Shown here: piece by piece, positions 1 to 12,200 of the stretch
How positions within the stretch are numbered: position 1 is the first letter of the stretch
How the letters are laid out: the number at the start of each line of letters is the position of its first letter
Source: Xylaria sp. FL1777
Lineage: Eukaryota; Ascomycota; Sordariomycetes; Xylariales; Xylariaceae
Direction of reading: 5' to 3'
DNA length: 64,000 nt
Assembly: GCA_022578965.1 (NCBI GenBank)
Contig: MU400620.1
Coordinates: forward strand, 62,001-126,000
Position numbers and translations under genes: made by a program
The notes under the pieces: model-generated
What the model was told of the DNA's origin: nothing
Databases searched by the model: none
Seen by the model: the letters and a program-made list of their open reading frames with translations, nothing else

Positions 1-425
1 GCTTTTTGTAGTAATACGTTTATAAATTATACACATAAAAACAAAAAAAAAAATATATGCATTTTATATTAAGTATTGATATAAGCTATTTATGCTTATT
101 ACTATATTATATTTTTGTAGTATTTACTTAAATATTTAAGTACTTACAAAAAAAAAAAAAAAACAATAGATATGCTTTTATTTGCGTTTAAAATAAAGCT
201 GCTTTTTAGGTTGCTATAGCAATACGTTTGTATGTTTTATATATTTAAAAAAAAAAAAACAGCTAATATATTTTTAATAGTATATATAGCAAAATAGCTT
301 TTGCTTTTTATAGCAATGCGTTTTTTTATGTGTTATATATATAAAAAAAAAAACAGCTAATATATTTTTTTAATAGTATGCTTAATAAAGTTGCTTAAGC
401 TTACTATTGCTATGCGTTTTTATAT
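1..425. repeat. ~95-bp degenerate repeats (copy 1)
   Basis: The wording tatagcaatacgttt followed by an AT run, a poly(A) run and cagctaatatatttttaatag recurs. The clearest pair starts at about 215 and 309 (94-bp spacing), with looser relatives at the window start and near 405. The same arrangement opens the other three copies. Confidence 0.7.
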
Positions 426-525
426 TATAAACTTATTGCTGCTTAAAACAAATAAAAAAGCTTTTTATATATAAGCTTTGCTTTAAAACTTTGCAAAACA
501 TACTTTTTTTATTTTTTTATACAAT

Positions 526-657
526 AAATAGCTTAAATAATACACGTTACTTTTTAACTTTTTAGAACTTATTTTTTGTTTTTTTATACATAAATAGCTT
601 AAATAATATGTGTTGCTTTTTAACTTTTTTTAACTTATTTTTTATTGTAGCTAAAAG
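526..657. repeat. 66-bp tandem pair (copy 1)
   Basis: Units beginning aaatagcttaaataata start at 526 and 592. Each runs through a T-rich ttactttttaac block. Confidence 0.85.
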
Positions 658-1796
658 CTTTTTTTTATTATAAATATAAAGCGTATTCTTTTTTTTTTAG
701 TTAAATTTAATACATAAAACAAAAAAAAAACCTTAAAAAAGCAACAAAAAATAATTAAATATAAAATATATTATAGCTTAAAAGCTTTTAGGTAAAAAAA
801 AAGTAAAAAAAAGTTTAATTTATTACTATAGCTAAAAAAAAGTTAGCTTTGCTTTATTATTTAAATATATAGTTAAAAAAAAAAAAAAAAAAACAATTAA
901 GCTTATAAAATAGCTTATAGCATATAGTTTTTTTAAAAAAAAAAGCTTTTAAATAAAAATAGCGTATATATATAAAAATGCGTTAAAAAATAAGTGTGTA
1001 TATATAGTTATAATTTATAACTATATTTTTTGCTAGTATTAATAAAAAAATGCAGCGCAAATAAAAAGCAAAACGTATGCTTGCTATAAGCGCTGCTAAT
1101 TATATATAAATTAAAAAAAAAGCTACATTTTCTTGTTATAATTTTTAGTTAATTAAATAGTAAAACGATTTAAAGTTAGCGCTATAGTATAATATTAAGA
1201 TTTTTTTTATGCAAAAAAAAAGCAAAAGTATAAAAGTAATAGTTATTTTGTAAACTTTTTTGCTTTAAAATTTATTATTAAAGCATACATATTTTGTAGT
1301 TTTAGTGCATTAAAAAAACATAGAAAACAAAATAGTAAAAAAAAAATAGCAAAAAAATATACACTAAAAAAGAAAAAAAAAAAAATAAACGAAAATAAAA
1401 TAAAATAAAAAAACAAAGCATAACTATGCTATAACTATAATAAGTTTAAAAGCAAAAAGAAAAAAAAAGCTAAAAATGTTTTATTATTTATGTATATAAG
1501 TTATTAAAAGTGCTACATGCACTAAAAATTACATGCTTACTTAAATATGCTAATAAATTTATTATTATAAATAGTACAAAAAAGTAATTGTTTTTTTTTT
1601 TAAAAATAAATATAGATTAACTTTTTGTACTTATGCTTGCTTTTATAAAAAATTTTGTAAGCGTAAAAGAACTACAAAAAAAGTTTTTATTGTTGCGTTT
1701 TATATGTTATAGTTTTATTTAGAAGCTTTTTTTATACTTTAGTTATATTTAGAAAAACATTTTATAGCAGTATTTTACGCAAAAAGTTTTTTTAAT

Positions 1797-2044
1797 ATAA
1801 TTAAATTTTTACTTTTTTTTTATTTTATATCTTTTTTATTTTATATTTTTTTTATTTTATATATTTTTTTTATTTTATACATTTTTTTTATTTTACATTT
1901 TTTCTATTTATTATTTTTTCTATTGATTTATTTACTTATTATATTTTTTATTTCTTTTTATTTTTAGGTATTTTGATTTTTTATTTTTTTTCTTTTTTAT
2001 TTTTTTTCTTTTTTTTTTTTTTATTGTATTTTTTGTTTATTTTA
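1797..2044. repeat. Pyrimidine-rich low-complexity tract (copy 1)
   Basis: This tract is almost pure T with short ATTTTATAT interruptions, giving about five degenerate units of roughly 20 bp, followed by T runs with scattered C. It is the longest strand-asymmetric tract in the unit. Comparing copies shows many sites that are C in one copy and T in another, so the ancestor was a mixed C/T tract. Confidence 0.8.
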
Positions 2045-2470
2045 ATATAGTTTTTATAATTCTAACTTTTATATAAATCCTAAAACATAATTAAAAGTAA
2101 TAATAATAAAGCTAACGTTATAGCTTTTTTTGCTTAAAAAGAAATCTATTAAAACTTGCGTTTTTAATTTTTTTTAAGTGCTAATACTTTTTTTGCTAAA
2201 ATTTTATAACAATAGTAATTGTTTTTATAAAAAATTAACTGCTTAGCAACGTTTTTTTTTTTATATAAAAAAGCAAACATTTTTTTTATTAGTACTATAA
2301 TAGCTAACTTAGTATATATAAAAACTTTTTGTTTTTATTAAATTTTTTGCTTAGCTTTATAAAAAATGCTAAAAAAATAAGTAATTAGCAAGTAGCTTAT
2401 TTTTTAAGCAGTTTTATATAGCATAATGCTAATTTATTATGTATAAAAGCTAAATATTTAAAACTTAAAT

Positions 2471-2732
2471 ATAGCTTAATTAGCTATAGTTTAATTAGCT
2501 ATAGTAAACAATTATATAAAGTTTTGCATTAGCTTTTAAATAGTAGTTTTAATTATTAGCGCTATAAATAATAAAACAGCAAAAAAGTGCAAAATTTTAA
2601 TGTAGCTTAATTAGCTGCAGCTTAATTAGCTATAATAAATAACTATAAAAGGTTTTATACTAGCTTTTAAAAAATAGCTTTAGCTATTAAAGCTATAAAT
2701 AATAAAACAGTAAAATTTCTACTTAGCGATTT
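2471..2732. repeat. 131-bp tandem duplication (copy 1)
   Basis: Units start at 2471 and 2602. Each begins with two copies of tagcttaattagct and ends with gctataaataataaaacag. The period is 131 bp in all four copies. Confidence 0.85.
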
Positions 2733-2819
2733 TTTTAAAAAACAACTTAAATAAAATAAAACATATTTAGCAATAAGCTTTATTTGTTTTAAGATAAGTA
2801 ATATATTAATTATTAAAGC

Positions 2820-3110
2820 TTTTTATAGTTTTGTTTTTAAAAGCAAAAATCTTTGCATTTTAAGCTATTAAAAAAAAGTTAAAAAAAACTAAATAATTTT
2901 TTTAATTTATGTTTTAAAGCTAAAATTATAAGCTATTACTAAAAAGTTAAAAAAAACTAAAGTTTTAATTTTAAAGCTAAGATTTTAAGCTACTGCTAAA
3001 AAGTTAATAAAACTTAAGCAATTTTTTTAGTTTTAATTTTAAAGTTAAAATTTTAAGCTACTATTAAAAAGTTATTAAAAACTAAAGTTTTAGTTAAAAA
3101 ACAAAAATTA
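2820..3110. repeat. 57-68-bp degenerate tandem repeats (copy 1)
   Basis: The core taagctactactaaaaagtt recurs with starts near 2862, 2930, 2987 and 3055 (spacings 68, 57, 68), alternating with attttttagttttaattttaaagc. Looser relatives continue to about 3480. The 76-codon open stretch at 3147-3377 lies in this degenerate tail. Confidence 0.75.
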
Positions 3111-4139
3111 TTATATTTTTAAGTTATATTTTAAAAGCAAATATTTTTGCATTTTAAACTACTGCTAAAAAGTAAAAAATACTTAAGAAATTTTTTCTGT
3201 TTTATTTTTAAAACTAAAGATTTTTACGTTTTAAACTATAGCAAACCTGCTAAATATTTTTTGTTATTTTTATACGTATTATGCTATAAAACATTAAAAC
3301 TATACTACGTAAAACAAAAACCATTAAAAACGGTTTTACATATTAAAAAAAAAAGCTATTTTGCTTTTATAAATTAAAGATCTTTTTTAAGCTACTATAA
3401 AAAATTAAACAAAAACTAAGCAATTTTTCTAGTTTTAGATTTTAAAACAAAAAATACTTTTGCTTTTAAGTTTAATGCAATAATAATTTTACTTAAAAGC
3501 TAGCTTTGCAATATAAGCTATAATAGCAAAACTAACGTATTAACTAAAGTAGTTATGCTATATTTAACTTAGTTATTTTGCTGCTATTTTAAAAAGCTAA
3601 ATTTAATGCTTAATAAAAAAACATTATAAAATTTTAGAAAACTAATAATTAATATATAAACAAAAGCAATAGTAATAAAACTAGTAAGCTAACAAAAGTA
3701 AAGCAAAATAATTTTATATGCTTTTTAATATTTTTATATTGCTTTATATTAATATTATACTATTTTATGCTAGTTTAAAAGCTTTTTTTGTTTATTTATA
3801 AGATTCTTTTGTATTTTAAAAGCAGTAAAAAATAAAAATTAGCTTTTTTTACAAAAAAGTATATATAAAGTTTTTAAATGTAGTAATTTGCCTTGTATAG
3901 CAATCTTTTGCTTTGCTTTAAAATTTTTTTAATAAAGTTTTTATACTTATAATACGTATAATATAAACAAAAATTACGTAATAAAATAAAAGCTTAATAA
4001 AGTTAAAAAAAAAAACCTTAATAAAAAAAATCAGTAAATAATATAAAAAATATAAAACAAAAAATCGTATATTTTACTAATTATATATATTAAGCATTTT
4101 ATAAATATATAAAAAAATAGCATAGCTAATATAGCAATA

Positions 4140-4315
4140 ATTATTAATATATTAACAAAAGCAATTATAATATATAATAAAAGCAATTATAGCTAAGTAG
4201 TAATAATAGCTAATAATTTAACAAAAAAAATTATAGCATTTTTAATATGCTAACAAAAGTAAGCATAATATATAGCGTGCTAACAAAAGCAAAATAGCTA
4301 TATTTTATATAAAAA
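4140..4315. repeat. Short AACAAAAG repeat cluster (copy 1)
   Basis: Four or five copies of aacaaaagcaattataatat-like wording lie at irregular 25-40-bp spacing (for example ctaacaaaagtaagcataat and ctaacaaaagcaaaatagc). The cluster recurs near 32500-32650, 45840-45990 and 62125-62275. Confidence 0.6.
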
Positions 4316-4732
4316 AGCAAAAACCTTTTATTAAGTATAAATTTATAAAAAAAAGCTTGCTGCTTTTAAAAGTTATATTAATTATTATAACGCTTAAAAC
4401 ATTCTTTTTATAAAGCTAGGCTTAATACCTTTATTATAACAAGCAATGCATTTTTGCATTTCTTTTAGCTGCTAAAAAAAAGCAGAACACTATAGCTAGC
4501 AATATAAATAATACGCAAGCTAACGCTTTTTTTGCTAAGGCTTTATTTTTTTAAGCTTTTAAGCTTACTTTTTTTGTTTAAAAAAACAAAAGCTTAAACA
4601 TACGCTAAGCAAACATTAAAAAAAACAACATTATTAACTTTAAGCTTTCCGTTTTTAAGCAAACCTAAAAAACAGCAAAATATTACGTAAAAATAAATAC
4701 TAGCTTAATAAAACTATATACTAAATATGCTT

Positions 4733-4736
4733 ATAT
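4733..4736. other. Target site duplication, left (ATAT)
   Basis: These four bases immediately before the left LTR are repeated at 19717-19720 after the right LTR. The empty site in copy 2 (33081-33100) has them once. LTR homology extends two bases into this side, so the boundary is uncertain by 1-2 bp, and a 5-bp duplication altered by mutation cannot be excluded. Confidence 0.75.
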
Positions 4737-5040
4737 TAAAGTAAAGTAAAGTGGCTAAATAAACTAACTAGCTAATTAAAGTAAGTCTGGGCTAAGTTAT
4801 ATAGTAAGAATAAAAGTATAAGTATTGCGTTAGATTTTGAAGTATAGATTTAATAATAACGCATAACAAAATGAAAATTAGCTATAGTTGCTTTATTTGT
4901 ATTGTTAAATAGCTTTTTAATTAATCGTTTAATTTTCTAATTTATATATGGCTTAATTGCTTAAATGCATAAGTTATAATTTATTTTCTTGCAATTAAAG
5001 TGGTATAGTAAATCTTGCGCAATTATATTGCTTTATTTTA
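4737..5040 (+). repeat. 5' LTR (304 bp)
   Basis: It aligns without gaps to 19413-19716. I count roughly 30 differences, all C/T or G/A, which gives about 90% identity. New LTRs are identical at insertion, so this divergence arose afterwards. Because only transitions occur, it cannot be converted into an age with a normal clock. The LTR is less AT-rich than the interior. No promoter motif was assigned with confidence. Confidence 0.9.
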
Positions 5041-5041
5041 T

Positions 5042-5059
5042 TAGTGTTTTTAGTAAAGC
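5042..5059 (+). other. Possible primer-binding site remnant
   Basis: A primer-binding site is expected one or a few bases after the 5' LTR and normally begins TGG, pairing with the CCA end of a tRNA. The sequence here begins TAG, one G-to-A change from TGG. The priming tRNA cannot be identified because the following bases are too altered. Confidence 0.3.
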
Positions 5060-6167
5060 TAATTTTTTACTTACTACAAATAATACTATAAAACTAATAA
5101 ACAAGCAATTTATTATTGCTAATTTATATGTTTAATTTATTTATTTATTAATTGCTATAATTTTTATAAGCAGAACATAATATATTATACTTAGCTACTT
5201 TAGCTAGCAATAAATAAAGCTTGCTTAATATAAGCAGTTTAGTTATAATTAATAATAAACATTTAAGCTAGCAGCTTTTAATTGTTAAAGCTTAAAACAA
5301 ACGTGTAAAAATGTTAAACTGTTTTTTTTAGTTTAATTTGCAGAACGTTTTTATTTTTTCTAGCAAAACAACAATTAAGTGTTAAAATGTTAGCATAATT
5401 TTTAAAATAGTGCAGCTAAAAAACTATTCGTTAAAAACCTTTAAAAAGCTAAAAGGAGAAAATTTTTGCTAAAAAGCTAGTGCTTTATAAAAAAAAAAGT
5501 ATAATTGCTTTTGTATAAGCAAAAAAAAACAAAAAACAGGCCTAAAAAAAAGTAAAAATTGCTAAAACTTTTAAAAGCTATAATGCAAGCAAATTTAACG
5601 CTTATTTATATTAAATAAGTTTAAGTTTACGCATTAATATATAAAGCTATTAATAATTAAAAATATACTTTGTTTTTTAAGCTAATATGGTTTTTTATTA
5701 AAAAATAAAAAGTAAGGTTTTTTAGGTGTAAGCTAGCTATTGCTTAAAGACTTTACGCAAAACGTAGCTATTGCTTTTTTATAGTACTTATTATTAAATA
5801 AAGAGGCTTTAAAAAAAAGAAAAAAGCATGCTACTTTTATAAATAAAGAACTATAAAAAAATAAAGCCTGCTTAATAAAATTTGCATAAAATAAAGCAGG
5901 TTAAACTAAAAAATAAAAAAACTAAACGTTATAAAGCATACAAAAAAATAAAAACGCACAGGAAACAAAAACATAAAAGCATTTAAAAAAAAACTTAAAA
6001 GGCTATAAAAAATAAGCTAGCAGTTTTTATAAACATAAACAAAAAAAATTGTTAGGTTTTCTAAAAAAAAAATCTAAAAAAACAGCACAAAAAAACTTAA
6101 ATACTTAAAATACTTAAAAACCTTTAGTACTTTATACTTTCTTTTTTTTTAAACTTATATTTTTACT

Positions 6168-6236
6168 TAGCTTACTTTTATTATTTTTTGTAGCTTACTT
6201 TTATTATCTTTTATAGCTTACTTTTTTTGTTACTTT
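6168..6236. repeat. 23-bp tandem repeat, three units
   Basis: The wording tagcttacttttattat begins at 6168, 6191 and 6214. It lies inside the LTR element interior; no function is assigned. Confidence 0.75.
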
Positions 6237-9200
6237 TATATAAACTTTACTTTAATTTATTATATAGCTTAAAAGTTTAAAAATTATAGCTTAGTTAAGT
6301 AATTTAGCTATAAAAAATTATTAGATTTTTTTACTTTAATATATAAGAAACATTAAAATTACTTATAAATAAAGAAAATAAAAATAATTAGCTTATTGTT
6401 TTTAAAAAGTATTAAAGTAACTTTATTTAGCTTAAGTTATTTTAATAATAAGCATAATGCTAAAATTAAGCTATTATTTATGCTTTTTAACCTAAGGTTA
6501 AACTAGTATTTACTGTTTAATAAGTTAAAAATAAGCAAATAGCTAAATAATTTAAATGCTTTTTTTTATGCAAGGCATTTTAAAAACATTAATAAAATTA
6601 AACAGGTTTTTATTTATTGCAATACTTCTTAAACAAAAAGAATAATAAAAATAATACTAAAAGATTATTTATTATAAACTAAAGCTTATAAACTGCTTAA
6701 ATAAAAGTTTAAGCTTTAAAACTTTAAGCAAAATAAGTTTGCTATTGCTATATTATAAGATTTTAAGGCTTGCTTAAAAGCTATATATTTTATTAATTTT
6801 AAAACTTATTTTTTTTAGCATTAAATGTATACTAAGAATATTAAAGCTTAAAAAAATTACTACTTTAATTTTTAATTTACTTAAGGTTTGCTTAAAAAGC
6901 TAAATTAAAATATTATTAATAAAATAATAAAGTTTTTTAAGAAATTATATAATAACTTAAATAAAATGTTTTATAAGAACTTTTATAAAACATTAAACAA
7001 CTAAATTAATAAAAAGTTTAAGCTAGATTTTTACTTTAGAAAAACAAAAAAAGCACGCAAAGCATAAAAAAAAGTTAATTATTTATATAATTATAATTTT
7101 AATAAGCTTTTATATATTGCTATTAATGCTGCTAAGCTAGCTATTAATATAACTATACTAGCTGCTAAAATAGTTATTATTAAAGAATAACAAATAGAAT
7201 TAGCTTAATATTTTATTTATAACTAAAATATAAATAATATTACTAAGCAAATATAGCAGTTAAAATTAAAACAAAAAAATGTAGCAATTATAAAAAAAAA
7301 ACTAAAAAAAATGCTAAAAGAACTGCAAAATTAATATATTTAGCTAGTTAATTAAAAACTATAAGCATTATAATATTACAAAATTAATATAAATTTATTA
7401 AAAAAGCAAATGTTTAATATTAACGCTATAACTTTTAAATATTTACAAAAAAGTAAATATAACTTTAAAAAACAAAAATAAAGCAAACAATTATTTAATT
7501 TTTTATAATAAATAAAGTTAAATAATCTTTATTTAGTAAAAAGAACTATTTATTAAAAATATAGCATAAATAATTATTATGTTTATAAGTGTAGCTTTGC
7601 TTACAAATTAAAAAAGAAAAACATTATATACTAAAACTTTAAATAGTGCTTAAAAGAGCTAGAATTTTTTGCAAGCTTTAAATGTATAAAAGTTTTTTTT
7701 AAAGTTATAAGAATTAGCAAAAATAAAAAAGAAATTTTTAATGCTGCAATAAAGTAAATATATAACTTTGTTTTAAGCAATAATAAACTGTTTAAGCAAA
7801 AAGCTTATTATTAACTGCAAAAAAAAAACTTTATTTTAAATAATAAAGATCTAAATGCTAAAATAAAAAGCAAACAAAAAAGTTAAAAAAAAAAGAGATT
7901 TTATTAGCTAAATAATAAGTAGCTAAACTAATTTTCGAATAAAAAAACTAATAATTAAACTAGTATACTTTATAAAATAAAACTAATAAAGGCTTATAAT
8001 GTTAAAAAAAATAATTTAATAAACAATAAGCTAAATAATAGCTTTATTACAACTAATTAAAACTTTATATAAAGCACTTTTTATAACGCAAATAGCATTA
8101 AAGTTTTGCAAAGCTATATATTAAGCAAAAAAATTAGCGTAAATATATTTTAAGCTAATTGTTATAAGCTTTTAACTAAAAAAGCTGCCTTTTATTAAAC
8201 AAAAAGTAAAAAAAAACCTAAAAAACAAAAAAAAAAGCTTTTTGTAAGTTAAACAATTAAAAAAATTTATTTAAATAATAATAAGTTTTTTATTTAGCTT
8301 AATACTAAAAATATACAAATAAACAATAATTTTTATAAGCAAAATACTTTACTAAAACTAAAAAGTTTTAATTGTTAAAAGCCTTAAGGAATTTAAGAAG
8401 TAAAACTTATAAAAAAAAGCTTAGAATTTAAAAAGATGTAAGCTAAAAAGTTTAAGGACTTTTTAAATAAAAAAACAAATGTTATTTTTAAGAACTTTAT
8501 ACTAGGAGTTCTAAAGTACTTTAATGTTTTTATTTAAATAATTGCTTAAATAAAAGCTAAGTTATATTTTAAAGCAGCAAAAGTGCTTAAGTTAATGCTA
8601 AAAATAATATTACTATTTTTAAATAACCTTAGCAAAAGTTTAAGTTAGCAAATTAAATTAAATATATTATAACTTATTTTAAAAAAAAAAAGCAACAAGT
8701 TAAAATATAAGGCTTAACTAAAAACTTTATTACAAAAGGTTTTAATTTAAATAAACATAAAGAATGCTTTTTTTTATAAAAGCATAAATTCTTTAAAAAA
8801 TAACATAAAATTTTAATAGCTAGTAATTAAAAAAGCATAAGAAAGTTTTTAGCTAATGTTATAATTAGCTAGTTAGCCTAATAAACATAGATTATTAAGT
8901 AGCACTTACAAAACTAGCTTTTTATTAAACTATTTAGTAGTACAAATAAATAAAAGAATAAAATATAATAGTTTTATTATGTATACTTATATGCTTTAAC
9001 TTAGCTTTATAGCTGCTTTTTTAAATAAGCAACGCTATAAAATAATAAAAGTTTTTTGCAATTAAAACTAATAAAATAATTAAGTAATATTATTTTTTGC
9101 TTATATTGCTTTAGATTTTTAAACGTTAAAAAACAAGCTAAAGTTTAATAAAATACTTTTTAAGATTTTAAACTAATATAATATTATATATTTATTATTT

Positions 9201-12200
9201 AAAAATAACCTAAAAAAGCAAAAGTTACTAATTGTTATACTTATGCTGCTTTTAAAAAAAATAATATTTTTAACTAAACTTTGGCCTTATGCTAATTTTA
9301 TGTTAGTAGCGCTAAAAAAAGGAAAAAAGCTTAAAAAGCTAATATAGCTAACATTAGCAGTTTTAAAAAGCGCGAATTAAACTTTTAACCTTTTTAAAAT
9401 AAAGATTTATAAAAAATATAACAATTATATTAGCAGCAGTAGTTTAAACTTATTTAAAAGAACATTAAAGTATAAATTTTATAATAAAAAAAACTTAGGC
9501 TTAATAAATTATTTTAACTAGAAATACTTAAGCTTTTTAAATTTATGCTTTATGTTAGCTTTGCTGCTAAAATTGCGGAATATTTTAGTTATATTTTTAA
9601 GCGTTATAAAGCTAAAAAAATATATATAGCTTTGCTTAAAGCTTATTATAAAAATAAAAAACAAAATTTATAAAGAAAATATTACTAGGATTATTAATTC
9701 TAAAGCATAATTTAGCATTATTGTAAATTTATTTGTTAATAAAAACAGCTTTGCTACTAAGGATATAAATATAACCTAGAAAAGATTTAACTAAATTAGC
9801 AATTTAGTTAAATGCATAAAATGCTTAAAAACCACTATTTAAATAAATAAAAAGTTGCTGCTTTTTTTGCTATATATAGTTAGCAAAAAACAAGCTATTT
9901 ACTTTTTATTGCTAAAAATAAACTTTATTATAAAGTTTTAAATAAGTTTATATTTTTAGGGCTTTTATATAATAGCTAATATAATATTTAAAACAAGCTA
10001 AATTATTATACTAATAATAAACTATATTAAAAAACTAAGTTTAAAGGCTTAAAAACGTTAGCAACTAAAAAACTAATATATATTTGCTAAACTACTAGCT
10101 TAGCAAATAAGCTATAAAAGGCACAAAAATACTAAACCTTAAATAAGAAGTTTAACAATTAGCAAAAAAAAGCAAAAGAAAAATTAAAAAAATATAGTTT
10201 AAAAAAATGTGCAAGTGCAGACTTTTAAAAGAATTAAAACTTATATAATAATATAACGTTAGTAGCTTTTTTAATTTTTTTTATATAAAATATTGAACTT
10301 TTTAAAAATCTAAAAATATAGAATAATAAAAAGGTTTATACTGTTTTTAATAATAATTAACTATTTAAAATACTTTTAATTGCAATAAAAAAAACGCTAA
10401 AGCAAAAAAATACTAAAAGATTAATAATTATAAAAATTAAAAATCTTGCATATAAATCAGAAAGTAAATATAACTTAATTATAACTTTAATTTAAGCATT
10501 ATTAACTTTTTAAGCTTTAAAAACTAATAAATCAATAAAAAATAAAACAATAATTTTAAATATAATATATAAAACAAAAAATAAAAAGATTTATTTTAAA
10601 AATAACGTGCTATTTAATAGCACTATTTTATTTAGATCTTATAAGTAAAAAAAGCAAGCTTTAAAAAAAACAAGCTATTATTTAAAAAATTTTGCGTTAT
10701 TTTAACAAAATAGCATTTATTAAAACATATATTTACGTTTTAGCACTACTTTTAAAAGCACTTAATTAATTATTAAATAACTAGTTATTTTTTTAAAAAA
10801 GCTTTATATAACTGACTTTACTTAATAAAAGGCAGCATTACTAACCAAAATATAGTATTGCAAAAAAATAGCACTTTTTTAGAACTTTTCTAAAATAAAA
10901 AAAATATATAATAAGATTTTTCCTTTTTATAAAATTAAAACAATTTTTTATAAAGCATAGCAAGTTTATAGCATTTTAATCTTTAAACTTTTAAAAAATA
11001 TTACTATAAAGGTTTTAAAAATTTAACTTAAGCATAGTATTTTTAAAAAAGCTTATAATTTATATTATAACGCTTAGTTTTTAGTGCAAAAAAAAAATAA
11101 AAAGGTTTAATTAATTAATTTAGCTATAAAAATAAACGTAATTACTATATGTAATACTAATCTTTTTTAAAGCTATAATAAGTTCTTTAAAAAGTTTGCA
11201 ATATATAAAATAATTTTTGTAGTTAATTTATTCTTAAAATATAATTAAATATTATTTTTTATTTTTAGCTAAGCAATAATTGCTTTTTTTATATTAATAA
11301 GCTTTTTTTAAATAACTATTTTTTTATAAAAAGCAATAAATTTAGTAGCTTAATTTCTAAAGGTATTATTAAAGGTTTTATATAACATATTACTAATAAA
11401 ATGCAAACTTTTCTTTAATAATATAATAATTAAAAGATTTATTACTAAGTATAATAATTATAAAGTTGCTTTAAAAATTAAGCAGTTTATATTAAAGCAT
11501 TTTAAAAATTTTAATGCTACGCTGCTTAATTTTAAGCTAGCTAAAATTATAGCTAGCATACTTAAAAGCAAATAAGCAAAACAAACAACTAAAATAATTA
11601 GTTATATATATAGCACTAATAATAAAAGCTTAATAAAAGCAAAAGTAATAAAAATTTTTAAGTAAAAAATTTGCAAAAATATTACAAAAGTATAGTTTTT
11701 TTTAAAAATAACAGTATACTACTAAATATAAATATAAAAGTATGCTATAATTACAAAACTATTAATAGTTTTATTATAAAAAAATAAGCTGTTTTGCTTT
11801 AAAGAACCGCAGAAAAAAGCTATAAAAAAGCTTTAAAAAGTTATTATAACAGCTTTTATTTTTATTACTTTTAATTATATAAAAGGACTTATTTAGCTAA
11901 AAATAAATATTTTTAGAACTAGCTAAAGCGTTATTTTATGCTAAAAAGTTAATAAAGTTATTAAACTAGCAAAATATAAATTTAAAACATAAAAAAGCTT
12001 TAAAAAAAGATATAATGTTATAAAGCTAAAAAAGCTTACTATTATTAAAACTTTTTAAAAGTTGCAAAACTATTTTTATAAAATTACGTTTTATTTAAAA
12101 ACTAATACAAAAGTTTTTATAGCACAGCTAAATAATAGATTTTTAGTATTGCTAAATGCTTAATTAACAAAATAAATAGCATATATAAAAACTTTCGATT

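Larger units (their letters stand above)
1..4736. repeat. Tandem unit copy 1, left part (interrupted)
   Basis: This is the left part of the first copy of a ~13.3-kb unit that recurs from 28360, 41697 and 57596 in the same orientation. Blocks of several kilobases align base for base, and almost every difference is C/T or G/A. The unit is cut at 4736 by an LTR retrotransposon and resumes at 19717/19721. The uninterrupted join is seen in copy 2 at 33081-33100 and in copies 3 and 4. No gene is recognisable. The segment holds the short repeats listed separately; the rest (for example 660-1790, 3490-4130 and 4320-4730) is unique within the unit and has no readable coding frame. The first base has no biological meaning as a boundary, because the sequence just before 28360 is the direct continuation of the array. 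Confidence 0.95.

Noticed and set aside
3147..3377. A 76-codon frame, open in all four copies (also 31501-31731, about 44840-45070 and 61127-61399).
   Set aside because: It starts at TTG. The residues differ freely between copies (D/N, P/L, C/Y, H/R, T/I), so there is no sign of protein-level selection. It sits in the tail of a degenerate repeat. Openness of this length is expected by chance a few times in 64 kb at this composition. The longer form in copy 4 only reflects CGG where the others have TAA.
9950..10010. Possible reverse transcriptase motif (G-L-x-N-x-P-like).
   Set aside because: The spacing is off by one residue and no Y-x-D-D equivalent (expected as TAT-NNN-AAT-AAT after mutation) follows at the right distance.
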